Assembly: GCF_041381155.1 (NCBI RefSeq)
Contig: NC_091147.1
Coordinates: 15,028,318-15,092,317 of the forward strand
Source of the DNA: Argopecten irradians
Taxonomy: Eukaryota > Mollusca > Bivalvia > Pectinida > Pectinidae
DNA length: 64,000 nt
Direction: 5' to 3'
The notes beneath the pieces were generated by a model. It was not told where the DNA came from, did no database searches, and worked only from the letters and a program-made list of their open reading frames with translations. How positions within the stretch are numbered: the stretch's first letter is position 1; each line of letters begins with the position of its first letter. Shown here in pieces: positions 37,764 to 49,281 of this stretch. Made by a program: the position numbers and the translations under genes.

Positions 37764-40700
37764 AGGCCATGGGCTAGGAGGGTCCCACATGCACCCCCCC
37801 CAAACCTCCGAACCAATATTTTTCTGAACCCTTATGACCCACTGATCACAAATCCAAATGTTAACATTGCATAAGTTGGGATGAACTTCCGGTTATGACG
37901 TCATCATGATGGCCGCCATCTCGAATTTCACTAAAAATTGAAAAATAGTCATAACATTAACATTTTTCAACCGAAGTAGACAAATGAGGTATCAAAATGA
38001 CCACAATAGAACAACAAATACATATCAGGACCAAAACATCCAATATATGTAGTGATTTGAACGCAGGAAATGAAAAAAAAATATTTTGAGCTCAAAAATG
38101 GTAATTTTTCAGCAAATTTTTCATATTTAGTTTGACGCAGCAAAAATGTTTCCCAACAACAATCTATTATTTCTAATAAGTTTTTTGACCACTTGTCAAT
38201 CAGTTTAAGCAACAAAAACAACCAAAACCAATGTTAACATCGTTAAGTTCCGATTATGACGTCATCAAGATGGCCACCATCTCGAATTTCACTGAAATAT
38301 GAAAAATAGTCATAACACTGATATTTTTCAACTGAAGTAGACAAATGAGGTATCAAAATGACCACAATAGAACAACAAATACATATCAGGACCAAATAAT
38401 CCAATATATGTAGTGATTTGAACGCAGGAAATGAAAAAAAAATTAAGCTCAAAAATAGTAAATTTTCAGCATTTTTTCATATTTGGCTTGACGCAGCAAA
38501 ATTGTTTCCCAACAACAAATTATTATTCACAATCAGTTATTTGACCTCTTATCAATCTGTTAAAACAACAAAAACAAAAATATATAGAAATGCAAAAGAG
38601 AATTGTTATACCATCATTTGGTTTACAAAACATCACCGGATGCGGCATAGGATTGTTATTTTTTCCAAACCGCTAACACTACAGTTTCATGGTGTCTTGG
38701 AATTTCCTGAATATAACATTGGCTATTGACGATTTATATCTTAACAAATTTGAATTTAAAGTTGGCTGAATATCTAAGTGGGACTTCAAAATAATCCATT
38801 TTCATGTTCGAAATTTTGTAGACTAGTAGCCTCTCAAACTGAATTATTACAGCAAAACGCTAACTATAGCTATAGGGTATCAAATTAAAGTTCCGTAAAT
38901 ACCATGACACTTTTCGAAACATATTGTGTCTTTTAGAATGAGCACATCCATTGTTTATTTCCTGTGTATAACGCAAGGAAATATAAGATGGTTACTACAG
39001 TGTCACATATTTCTTTCACTAGTTCTTAATGCTAATCATTTTCGTTGTGCGTGCTTTCTCGCCAGAGTGTCGTCTTCGACCTCGGTGACCTGATGTGATA
39101 TTACATTACCGGGTTACCATCGTGGTTCTAACTTGTCAACTGTCCATGGTCAGAGTTAAGATCAGAAACATCCTCAGCATGATGGAAAAGACACCAGATC
39201 AACATTCTGCGGAGGGTTGAGTTGGTTCTCCTTAATACGTATGAAGCACAATTCCTCATTCTTGTGAACCTCAGTGACCATAGGTGGCACAGGTGGATTC
39301 ATTTGAGGTCATAAATGAGGTCTGCAGTGAAGTTTCACTCTTTGCCAAGTCTGGAAAGCACTTTATAGAACTTTTTACTGGAGATTCGTCTATGGTCTCT
39401 TTGCGCATACACCAGATGTGACACAACCAGCACCTTCAAGGGAATGGGGAAAGTCAGACCAATGAAAAACATTTAACATTTATGCCCTCATTAATGACCT
39501 CGATGATATCACCTGTGCCATTTATGGTTGCACGAGGGTCCACAAGATTGATGAATAGTACTTCATACGAATTATGGAGTTATGTGCTAAGGAGAACCAA
39601 TTCCACCATTGGAAGAATGTGCATCTGGTGTAATTTCCATTATGCCGGAAAAGTCTGAAACAGCATATACGTACGATATGTTAGAATCTGAAAGAGATCC
39701 CACATCCCTGAACCTGTTGTGCCTGATATGAACTCTGGTCATGGATGGGTCATAAAAGGCTAGAACAACACTGGTAATGCAGTGTCACATGAGCTCATCG
39801 ACATCGAAGATGTCGATCTGACTTTCGACGAATTGGATACTGATATCTCGAGTACTCTGATTCGGACTGCATGTACCAGCTACCAGATATGCCGAGTCTC
39901 TTCAGTGGATAGGTCAGTGAGGCGAGAAAACACGCACAATGATAATGGTTATCATTGAGAACCAGTGAAAGACATATTAGTGACATTGTAGTAACTATCT
40001 GACATTTTGCTTATGGTATGCATAGGAAATAAACAATGAATGTGCTCATTTTCAAAGACACAAACGCTTTGGGAACTGTTAATGATATTAACGGAAACAC
40101 AGAATTAGCTTAGGTTACATTTGTTACGCTATCAGTAGGTGTTGTGTTATTTTTGAATCTGCTAATCTACAAAATTGAGGGTATAACAATAATTCTTTTT
40201 TTTTGCATTTCTATATATTTTTGTTGTTTTGTTTTTACTGATTGATAGGAGTTTAAATAACTGATTACGAGTAATAATTTGTTGTTGGGAAACATTTCTG
40301 CTGCGTCAAGCCAAGTATTTAAAATTTGCTGAAAAATCACCATTTTTGAGCTTTAAAGCTTATTTTTTTATTTCTTCCGTACAAATCACTACACATATTG
40401 GATTATTTGGTCCTGATATGTATTTGTCGTTCTATTGTGGTCATTTTGATACCACATTTGTCTACTTTAGTTGAAAAATATCAGTGTTATGACTATTCTT
40501 CATTTTTTAGTGAAATTCGAGATGGTGGCCATCTTGATGACGTCATAACCGGAACCTATACAATGTTAACATTGGTTGTTGTTGTTGTTGTTGTTGTTGT
40601 TTAAACTGATTGATAAGTGGTCAAAAAACTTATTTGAAATAATAGATTGTGTTGGGAAACATTTTTGCTGCGTCAAACAAAATATGAAAAATTTGCTGAA

Positions 40701-41051
40701 AAATCACCATTTTTGAGCTTTAAATCCAATTTTTTTCATTTCCTGCGTAGAAATCACTACATATATTGGATTTGTTGGTCCTGATATGTATTTGTTGTTC
40801 TATTGTGGTCATTTTGATACCTCATTTGTCTACTTCGGTTGAAAAATGTTAATGTTATGACTATTTTTCAATTTTTAGTGAAATTCGAGATGGCGGCCAT
40901 CTTGATGACGTCATTACCGGAAGTTCATCCCAACATATGCAATGTTAACATTTGGATTTGTGATCAGTGGGTCATAAGGGTTCAGAAAAATATTGGTTTG
41001 GAGGTTTGGGTGGGGGGGGGGTGCATGTGGGACCCTCCTAGCCCATGCCCT
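37764..41051. mobile_element. Giant palindromic DNA element (3,288 bp)
   Basis: The left end AGGCCATGGGCTAGGAGGGT is matched by the inverse of the right end (AGGGCATGGGCTAGG...), and the inverted match continues, with gaps, to roughly 39080 on the left and 39915 on the right, about 1.1-1.3 kb per arm. ATATT flanks both ends (37759-37763 and 41052-41056) as a probable 5-bp target duplication. Each arm contains two direct subrepeats of about 0.35 kb (GAAATTCGAGATGGCGGCC... near the C-rich ends). The ~0.8 kb core (39080-39915) has stop-ridden protein-like traces but no transposase. Copy B shows the site without it. It is probably a non-autonomous foldback-type transposon; the superfamily is unknown. 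Confidence 0.85.
39080..39915. other. Core of the giant palindrome, possible captured gene relic
   Basis: On the plus strand around 39475-39850, fragments such as ALINDLDDITCAIYGCTRVH are readable but broken by stops and frame changes. I recall the pattern from repeated cysteine-rich proteins of marine invertebrates, but cannot verify it. It may be a decayed captured exon rather than the element's own gene. Confidence 0.25.
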
Positions 41052-41108
41052 ATATTGTCCAGGGGTGTAGAGATGGTAAGTGATCGGAACCCCTGGAGTA
41101 TCAAGGAA

Positions 41109-41639
41109 GTATAACAGACCGTCCCTAAATGACCTCTGTTGTTGATAGAACATCAGTTTCGTCATCAACCAACAAATCAAATCCTGCTGAAACTTTTGAA
41201 ACATTTTTTTTCAACTTAGACAGCATCGTCAATCATTGAAACTATTAAATGAATTTGGAATTCACTCTTGTATTTTACGCTTTTATTTTATTGCTGCAAA
41301 CTATGTTTTAAGAATATTCGATTTAGAAAAAAATAACTTTGATGTCGACCAACATTTCTATAAACAATGCGAGTATGAGGCATCGATTAGTTGATTAGAA
41401 TAAAGTCTTATGAACATCTAGAGTCATTCAAGGATGGCCTCCTATGTTTGTAATGTGATGTGTGTTTGAAGTGCATGTTTATTTTAGGAGAATGCAGTAT
41501 GTTCGTGTTAAAATATCAGATAAACATTTAAAATAAAATGCTGAAATATTAAAGTATCGTGTTATGATATCAATCAGCTTTCTAATGATGTGAGATCATC
41601 ATGCACCTTCGATTAGCATTCATAAAACGAAAGGGATTG
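41109..41639. other. Noncoding segment before the GTGA array, copy A
   Basis: No gene. 41131-41315 is only loosely alignable with copy B, whereas from about 41318 (TTTAAGAATATTCGATTTAG) the two copies again agree closely. Confidence 0.5.
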
Positions 41640-42515
41640 AGAGAGTGAGAGGGTTAATGCTTGAGTGAGTGAGTGGGTTGATGCTTGAGTGAGTGAGAGG
41701 GTTAATACTTGAGTGAGTAAGAGGGTTAATGCTTGAGTGAGTGATAGAGTGAGTGATAGAGTGAGTGAGTGAGTGAGTGAGTGAGTGAGTGAGTGAGTGA
41801 GTGAGTGAGTGAGTGAGTGAGTGAGTGAGTGAGTGAGTGAGTGAGTGAGTGAGTGAAAGGTTAAATGCTTGAGTGAGTGAGTGGGTTAATGCTTGAGTGA
41901 GGGAGAGAGTTTATGCTTGAGTGAGTAAGATGGTTAATGTTTGAGTGAGTAAGAGGGTAAATGCTTGAGTGAGTGAGTGAGAGGTTTAATGCTTGTTGAG
42001 TGAGTGAGTGAGTGAGTGAGTGAGTGAGTGAGTGAGTGAGTGAGTGAGTGAGTGAGTGAGTGAGTGAGTGAGTGAGTGAGTGAGTGAGTGAGTGAGTGAG
42101 TGAGTGAGTGAGTGAGTGAGTGAGTGAGTGAGTGAGTGAGTGAGTGAGTGAGTGAGTGAGTGAGTGAGTGAGTGAGTGAGTGAGTGAGTGAGTGAGTGAG
42201 TGAGTGAAAGGTTAAATGCTTGAGTGAGTGAGTGGGTTAATGCTTGAGTGAGGGAGAGAGTTTATGCTTGAGTGAGTAAGATGGTTAATGTTTGAGTGAG
42301 TAAGAGGGTAAATGCTTGAGTGAGTGAGTGAGAGGTTTAATGCTTGTTGAGTGAGTGAGTGAATGAGTGAGTGAGTGAGTGAGTGAGTGAGTGAGTGAGT
42401 GAGTGATTGAGTGAGTGAGTGAGTGAATGAGTGAGTGAGTGAGTGAGTGAGTGAGTGAGTGAGTGAGTGAGTGAGTGAGTGAGTGAATGAGTGAGTGAGT
42501 GGGTAAATGTTTGAG
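41640..42515. repeat. (GTGA)n microsatellite and GTGAG array, copy A
   Basis: Long pure GTGA runs (for example 41998-42207) alternate with interspersed GGTTAAATGCTTGAGTGAGT units. It is related in sequence to the degenerate part of M2. Reverse-strand frames of LTHS repeats are artefacts of the period and not genes. Confidence 0.95.
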
Positions 42516-42527
42516 GGAGTGTTATGT

Positions 42528-42612
42528 TGTACATATGTTCATTACACATTTCCATAGAAATGTAACTGTCAAAAACAGATATCTAGATCTAATATCAGAT
42601 GAAAAATTATAA
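42528..42612. repeat. Cap sequence closing the (GTGA)n array, copy A
   Basis: GTTGTACATATGTTCATTAC, TTTCCATAGAAATGTAACTG and ACAGATATCTAGATC follow the array, matching the caps that end the M2 arrays although the sequence before this array differs. Confidence 0.85.
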
Positions 42613-42751
42613 AATATATGATCACGATGACTAATGTTGACATAAGTGCCGAAATGAATTGGTAATTGATTTTGTTGAGTCTCGCAAAATGAACTAAACC
42701 ATGCGAAGGGCGCCAGAACACACCGTAGTGATACGATTAACAGATTAATCC
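42613..42751. other. Spacer between cap and M1
   Basis: About 140 bp of non-repetitive sequence with no gene; also present in copy B at 61640-61780. Confidence 0.5.
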
Positions 42752-43562
42752 TTTTTACGGTTGTAAAATCTGCCTAGCTTAGTTCCATAGCCACCAAAAC
42801 TATGTTGAGTCGAATATCATTAAATCAAACATTCAATTAGGCGAGCGTAGTAAAAGTCTAGATTCAAATAAGTTTATTTTGCCCTGTGTGCGTGGTTGTT
42901 GACTTTATATCCAAGCGTTGCAGTCTTTTAGATTAAATCTGTGGAGAGTCTGCAAAATATAATCAACATTACATGCTTCGAATGTACTAACAGATAAATA
43001 AATTATTCTAAACCTTGACTGCCGAAATCACATCCATAAAAACCACTGTTAAAGGTTACGGAAAGACTTCGTTTTGTTTTCGTTTGTTTTTGCCTGAAGG
43101 GAAAATCAAGTTTATATCAAGTCTGATGTAAAGTCATCCTTTATCATCACGTGCTATATCATCACGCGATCAATGACCATGCATTGATCACGTGAATAGT
43201 TTGGTTACCAACATCGTTCAAAGGATTAATCTGTTAGTCGTAAATCTGGCCCCCTTTCCTGTGACACTTTGATACCAGTTGCATGAACACCACATGCAAT
43301 TGAGTAAAACCTTAATGACCTAAATTTGCCCCCCCCCGACTATGTATGGTAAAGAAGGATTATGACGTTAGACTGTGAAAATAGCAAGGTGCTTTTAATA
43401 CGAATAACAAAAAAAAAAAAAAATAACAAACACTTTCTACATGTATCTCAATATTCACTGTTTCATTTGCTTCTTATTATACGTATGTATTTAAGTTAAT
43501 TCATCACTCCTTGTTCTTTTATCTTCTTAAGTAAACTACATGTGTACCATTAATTAATCAAA
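42752..43562. repeat. M1 repeat, 5'-truncated unit, copy A
   Basis: Begins at ACGGTTGTAAAATCTGCCTA, equivalent to about 7397 of unit 1, and lacks an internal ~90 bp near 43120. It keeps the hairpin (43148-43194) and the poly-A run (43410). Confidence 0.85.
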
Positions 43563-45668
43563 AGAGACTAAAATTCCAAAACTGGACTTCCAGTTATAGT
43601 ATAATTGTCTTCGTAGATTGAAGGGTAAAACATGGTATGCCGGTGTATGATAGCAATGGACAAGCTTAAAATATGGATCGAGCTCGGGACTTCTATCTTA
43701 CCAGACTTGCTTTCAAACGATTCGGGTAAAAACAAGTTCTCTATGGCCGAAAGGTTTTCTTTATAGCAGTATTCATCAGGGTTACAAGCATGCATGCGGT
43801 TATGGAACTACACTGATTTACAAACTTTATAAGATACGGTAATGAGAACAATGTCAACTGTCCTCTGTGTATGCTGGTTGAATGCTGAGTGGTTTAAATA
43901 TGCTAAAATAAAAATTCCTATTAGGTTTTATCTCATTCGAATAGAGTAAAACGGCCCAGATTTTATCCACACACGTAATGTCCCTGTTATCCTGATTGGT
44001 TTTTGCATAATAATGTCACTGTTGTTTATATAACCAGGAGCGATTTTCATTGGCTGGAAATTCATTGCGTGCTCCATGTCAATCAACAATGACGTGACGT
44101 CACCATCCCAGGATGTCATGACAAAATGGCGACACCCGCTTGATTTTTTCATTTGAAGTTTAGATTCTTCAAAATGTAACATGTTGTTTTCAGATATGTG
44201 ATAATATGTATCTCGGATTGTGTTCATATTTTGATATTTTAAATTCAAGGCTCGCAAGACAAAAACTCCTTTCATTAAATCTTGCAAATTACTAAATAGT
44301 AATCTGTAGTTTTTCTCCGGGTACTCCGGCTTCCAGCACCAACAAACCTGGTATGTCTTTAAATGACCCTTGCTGTTAATTAAAGGTAAAACTAAACAAA
44401 CCAAACAAAATAAGAAAACCCACGTTGCAATTTAACACAGTTTTTTAATTATTTAGTATTATAAGGAGAAAATCATACAAAAATAAACAGCCAAAACAAC
44501 AACAGAAAATCCCCGTAAAACTAAGCAATTACAATAGGAGTGACGGCTTAATTTTTGTATACTTTGAATTAAGGCAGCACATTTATGCCTTTTTAATGAC
44601 AGAATAGTAATGATTGTACAGGCCACACTATAACCCTGTAAAACACACGGAAAACATCGTGGGCTTTACGTCAATTCTAAATGCCAGTCTGGGGTTTTAT
44701 TAACAACAATTTCAACGTTTTAGACGTGCACAAGGCTTCTACTCGCAATGTTACTGGATTGAAAATAATGCATATTATAAGCCAATATGGTAAATTTCGC
44801 TATAATGATTTTCAATTGTGAGTAGTCATTGTATGATTGTTTAGTATTTTTAGTTTTGTTTGAAAAAAGAAAGTCATTTTCGATTTTCAATTTTCACCAC
44901 GGTTGTAAAATCTGCCTAGCTTAGTTCCATAGCCACCAAAACTATGTTGAGTCGAATATCATTCAATCAAATATTCAATTAGGCGAGCGTAGTAAAAGTC
45001 TAGATTCATATAAGTTTATTTTGCCCTGTGTGCGTGGTTGTTGACTTTATATCCAAGTGCTGTAGTCTTTTAGATTAGATCTGTGGAGAGTCTGCAAAAT
45101 TTCATCAACATTACATGCTTCATACTATCAGATAAATAAATTATTTTAAACCTTGACTGCCGAAATCACATCCATAAAAAACAATGTTAAAGGTTACGGA
45201 AAGACTTCGTTTTGTTTTCGTTTGTTTTTGCCTGAAGAGAAAATAAAGTTTATATCAAATACTCATATAATTCGATTTATTGACATTGCAGTACATTGAA
45301 TGTAAACGAAAACGTAGAATAGGCGTGGAGGTTCATAATGAATTCTTTGTTCCTTGATGATTTAATTTTTTCCCCAATAGAGTCTGATGTAAAGTCATTC
45401 TTTATCATCACGTGATATATCATCACGCGATCAATGACATGCATTGATCACGTGGATCGTTTGGTTACCCACATCGTTCAAAGGATTAATCTGTTAGTCG
45501 TAAATCTGGCCCCCTTTCCTATGACACTTTGATACCAGTTGCATGAACACCACATGCAATTGAGTAAAACCTTAATGACCTAAATTTGCCCCCACCCCGA
45601 CTATGTATGGTAAAGAAGGATTATGACGTTAGACTGTGAAAATAGCAAGGTGCTTTTAATACGAATAA

Positions 45669-45707
<39 letters not shown>

Positions 45708-45786
45708 ACAAACACTTTCTACATGTATCTCAATAATCACTGTTTCATTTGCTTCTTATTATACGTATCTATTTAAGTAAATTCAT
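43563..45786. repeat. M1 repeat, full unit, copy A
   Basis: Full-length unit with a SINE tail (44307-44405), the hairpin (45410-45456) and a ~36-nt poly-A (45670). The 158-codon minus frame (43928-44404) is repeat-derived. Confidence 0.85.
44307..44405 (+). mobile_element. SINE 3'-tail remnant in M1, copy A
   Basis: CTCCGGGTACTCCGGCTTCC through GGTAAAACTAAACAAACC, the same tail domain as at 9091-9188. Confidence 0.6.
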
Positions 45787-46435
45787 CACTCTGTTCTTTT
45801 ATCTTCTTAAGTAAACTATCATTGATTAATCAAACAAAAACAATTTTAAAACATGCTATAATAGCATATATTCTGTCAATTTTTATTTTTTTGTCATATT
45901 TATATGTATGTATATTAGACACTAATTCATTCAAATGTGTTTATATTTTTGTTTTCATATATTTGATATGCACCATGACCTTTAACAGTGCCTTTTTAGT
46001 TTTTAACTACTAATTTTCTGTTATAGGGTGACTGTGATAACGTAAATATTGTATATTTATGTCGACCACTTGGAACACGAGTCTCTGAATCAAAGTGTTA
46101 TCGACTTGAAATATCATTATTATTACAAGCTAATCGATATTTCATATAACATAATTAATTTTTCACAGAAATAATACAAACAGCCACCAAATGATGTCTG
46201 AAACGTCATAATATACACTTACATACCAAAAGGTCATTTGAAATGACACATGTAATCAATTAGTAGTAAATGTTTCTGTAAGTATATTACGTACACTTCA
46301 ACTGAGCATGCTGTGTACATAAACGTACAGAAATTACATGTTTATACCAAATGTTACGACAAAAATAATATAATTGTTGAACGTAATTATTAATTATTTA
46401 TTCAGAGAGATTGATGTGTATGTTCTTTGTTTAAC
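45787..46435. repeat. Minisatellite leader, copy B
   Basis: Resembles copy A but ends TTCTTTGTTTAACACATGTG as in locus 1, so its junction with the array is closer to locus 1 than to copy A. Confidence 0.8.
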
Positions 46436-47370
46436 ACATGTGAATGAGAGGGTTAATGGTTGTGTGAGTGAGAGGGTCAATGGTTGTGTGTGTGAGTGAG
46501 AGGGTTAATGGTTGTGTGAGTGAGAGGGTTAATGGTTGTGTGAGTGAGAGGGTTAAGGGTTGTGTGAGTGAGAGGGTAATGGTTGTGTGAGTGAGAGGGT
46601 CAATGGTTGTGTGAGTGAGAGGGTTAATGGTTTGTGAGTGAGAGGTTAATGTTGTGTGAGTGAGAGGGTCAATGGTTGTGTGAGTGAGAGGGTTATTGTG
46701 AGTGAGTGTGAGTGAGAGGTTAATGGTTTGTGAGGAATTATGTTGTGTGAGTGAGAGGGTTAATGTTGTGTGAGTGAGAGGGTAATGTTGTGTGAGTGAG
46801 AGGGTAATGGTTGTGTGAGTGAGAGGGTTAATTGTTGTGTGAGTGAGAGGGTTAATGTTTGTGAGTGAGAGGGTAATGGTTGAGAGGGGTTAATGTGTGT
46901 GAGTGAGAGTTAATTGTTGTGTGAGTGAGAGGGTTAATGGTTGTGTGAGTGAGAGGGTTAATTGTTGTGTGAGTGAGAGATTAATTGTTGTGTGAGTGAG
47001 AGGGTTAATGGTTGTGTGAGTGAGAGGGTCAATGGTTGTGTGAGTGAGAGGGTTAATGGTTTGTGTGAGTGAGCAGATTAATTGTTGTGTGAGTGAGAGG
47101 GTTAATTGTGTGTGTGAGTGAGAGGGTCAATGTGTTGTGTGAGTGAGTGAGGGTTAATGTTTTGTGAGTGAGGATTAATTGTTTTATGAGTGAGGGGTTA
47201 ATTGTTGTGTGAGTGAGAGGGTTAATGGTTGTGAATGAATGTTATGTTTTGTGAGTGAGAGGGTAATGTTTGTGAGTGAGAGAGATTAATGTGTGTGAGT
47301 GAGAGGGTAAATTGTTGATGTGAGTGAGAGGGTTAATGTTGTGTGAGTGAGAGGGTTATGTTGTGTGAGT
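46436..47370. repeat. M2 minisatellite, copy B, about 39 units with many indels
   Basis: 24-bp units as in locus 1, but interrupted by numerous 1-3 base deletions (GAGGGTAATGG, GGTTTGTGAG), so no long frame stays open. The copy number is near that of locus 1, not of copy A. Confidence 0.85.
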
Positions 47371-48625
47371 GAGTGAGGGGGTAAATGGTTGGGTGAATGA
47401 GAGTGTCATCGTTGATGAGTAGAGGGTTAATGGGTGTAATGGGGGTTATGTGGTGATGAAGAGGGTTAATGTTGAGTGAGTGAGAGGGTTAATGGTTGAG
47501 TGAGTGAATGGTTAATGCTTGAGTGAGTGAGAGGGTAAATGCTATTAGTAGTGAGTGAGTGAGTGGGTTAATGCATATGATTGAGTGAATGAGTGAGAGG
47601 GTAATGCTTGAGTGTATGAGAGGTTTAATGCTTGTGTGAGTCAGTATGAGGGTTAATGTTGAGTGAGCGAGTGAGAGCGTTAATGCTTGAGTGAGTAATG
47701 GGGTTAATGGTTGAGGAAATCAGAGGATTAATGTTCTGACTGAGTGAGTGAGTGAATTAGAGGGTTAATGCTTGAGTGAGGGAGAGGGTTTAATTCTTAA
47801 GTGAGTGAGTGAGTGAGTGAGAGGTGTTATGTTGAGTGAGATGGTTAATGCTTCAGTAAGTGAGTGAGTAGATGGTTAATGCTTGAGTAAGTGAGTGAGT
47901 GAGAGAGGATTGTTGAACAATGGTTGGTGAGTGAGAGTGATCGTTGATGAGTAAGAGAGTTAATGCTTGATGCGGTGAGAGCGTTAATGGTTGATTAAGT
48001 TATGGGTTAATGGTTGAGGAATGAGAGGGTTAATGCTTGAGGGAGTGAGTCAGTGAGTGAGTGAGTGAATGGAGGGTTAATGTTGAGTGGTGGCATGTAT
48101 GAGAGTAGGTGAGTGAGTATGAGTGATGAGAAGGTTAATGATTGAGTGAATGAGAGGGTTAATGATTGAGTGAGTGAGCGAGAGGGTTAATGCTTAAAAG
48201 TGATACTTGAGTTAGTGAGTAAAAGAGAGGAGTAATGCTTCAGTGAGTGATAGGGTTAATGCTTGTTGAGTTAGTGAGTGAGAGGATAAAAGCTTGAGTG
48301 AGTGAGTGGGGTAATGCTTAAGTGAATGAGAGGGCTCATGCCTGAGTGAGTGAGTGGGTTAACGCTTGAGTGAGTGAGTGGGTTAATGCTTGAGTGAGTG
48401 AGTGGGTTAACGCTGGAATCAGTGAGTGGGATAATGCTTGAGTGAATGAGAGGGTTTATGCTTGAGTGAGGGAGAGGGTTTATACTTAAGTGAGTGAGAA
48501 GTTAATGGTTGAGTGGGTGAGAGAGCGGATGGTTGAGTGGGTAAGAGGGTTAATGGTTGAGTGGGTGAGGGTTAATACTTGAGTAAATTAGATGATGAAT
48601 GCTTGAGTGAGAGGGTTAATGATGA
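47371..48625. repeat. Degenerate GTGAG array, copy B
   Basis: Same order of variants as copy A; the first half again shows many small deletions, while the part after about 48130 matches A almost exactly. Confidence 0.9.
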
Positions 48626-48629
48626 AGGG

Positions 48630-48712
48630 AGTGTTTTGTTGTACACATATTCATAACACATTTCCATAGAAATGTAACTGTCAAAAACAGATATCTAGAT
48701 CTAATATCCGAT
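48630..48712. repeat. Cap sequence, copy B first array
   Basis: Same TTTCCATAGAAATGTAACTG and ACAGATATCTAGATC segment, followed by M3. Confidence 0.85.
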
Positions 48713-48744
48713 TAAAAGACAAAACATTATATAACATTTGAAGT

Positions 48745-49140
48745 TAAGTTCTACTGGTAAAGGTCTATAACATTTTAAGTTAAGTTCTACTGATATAGGT
48801 TTATAACATTTTAAGTTAAGTTCTACTGATATAGGTTTATAGAATTTTAAGTTCAATTCTACCGCCATAGGTATAGGTTTATAACATTTTAAAGTAAGTT
48901 CTACTGGTATAGGTTTATAACATTTTAAGTTAAGTTCCAATGGTAAATGTTTATAAAACTTTATGTTAAGTTCTACTGGTATATATTTATAACATTTTAA
49001 GTTAAGTTCTAATGATGTATGTTTATAAACACTTTAAATTCAGATCTACTGGTATATGTCTATAACACTTTAAATCCAGTTTTACTGGTATAGGATCTAT
49101 AACATTCTAAGTTAAGTTCTACTGGTATAGGTCTATAACA
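48745..49140. repeat. M3 satellite, copy B, about 11 units
   Basis: Matches 26690-27085 unit for unit, with a 6-bp GTATAG duplication near 48870 and a few single-base indels. Confidence 0.9.
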
Positions 49141-49281
49141 TTTTCGAAAATTAATCGAATACGAAAATAAGTTGGTTTGCAGTAACTCGATGTAATGATG
49201 GTAACGGATAATCAGTGCCCGATTATAGTTAATGTCGAAGTTTTATAGCACTAAAAATCCCAATCATCAAAATTTTCGTAT

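Larger units (their letters stand above)
37502..41108. mobile_element. P1-family MITE, copy A, split by a 3.3 kb element
   Basis: The left part (37502-37763) begins ATCCTCGATACTCCAGGGG and the right part (41052-41108) ends CCCCTGGAGTATCAAGG, the same inverted ends as the MITE at 379-690. Copy B has the uninterrupted form at 59574-59887. No flanking duplication is evident. Confidence 0.85.
24076..45786. repeat. Tandem segmental duplication, copy A (~21.7 kb)
   Basis: The sequence starting CACTCTGTTCTTTTATCTTC recurs at 45787, and from there both copies follow the same order of parts with very few differences. Offsets grow from 21,711 to about 22,072 because of array-length changes, then fall to about 19,027 after 41.05 kb because a 3,288-bp element is present only in A. 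High identity in noncoding DNA indicates a recent event or a haplotype artefact. Confidence 0.9.

Noticed and set aside
42337-42555. Reverse frames of LTHS repeats here and at 61189-61578
   Set aside because: Translation of a (GTGA)n microsatellite; the frame is open only by the absence of a stop in the four-base unit.
43928-44404. 158-codon minus frames in M1 (also 8771-9187 and 62955-63431)
   Set aside because: The N-terminal part is antisense to a SINE tail, no domain is recognisable, and the other M1 unit at 6457-6841 is broken by frame changes.
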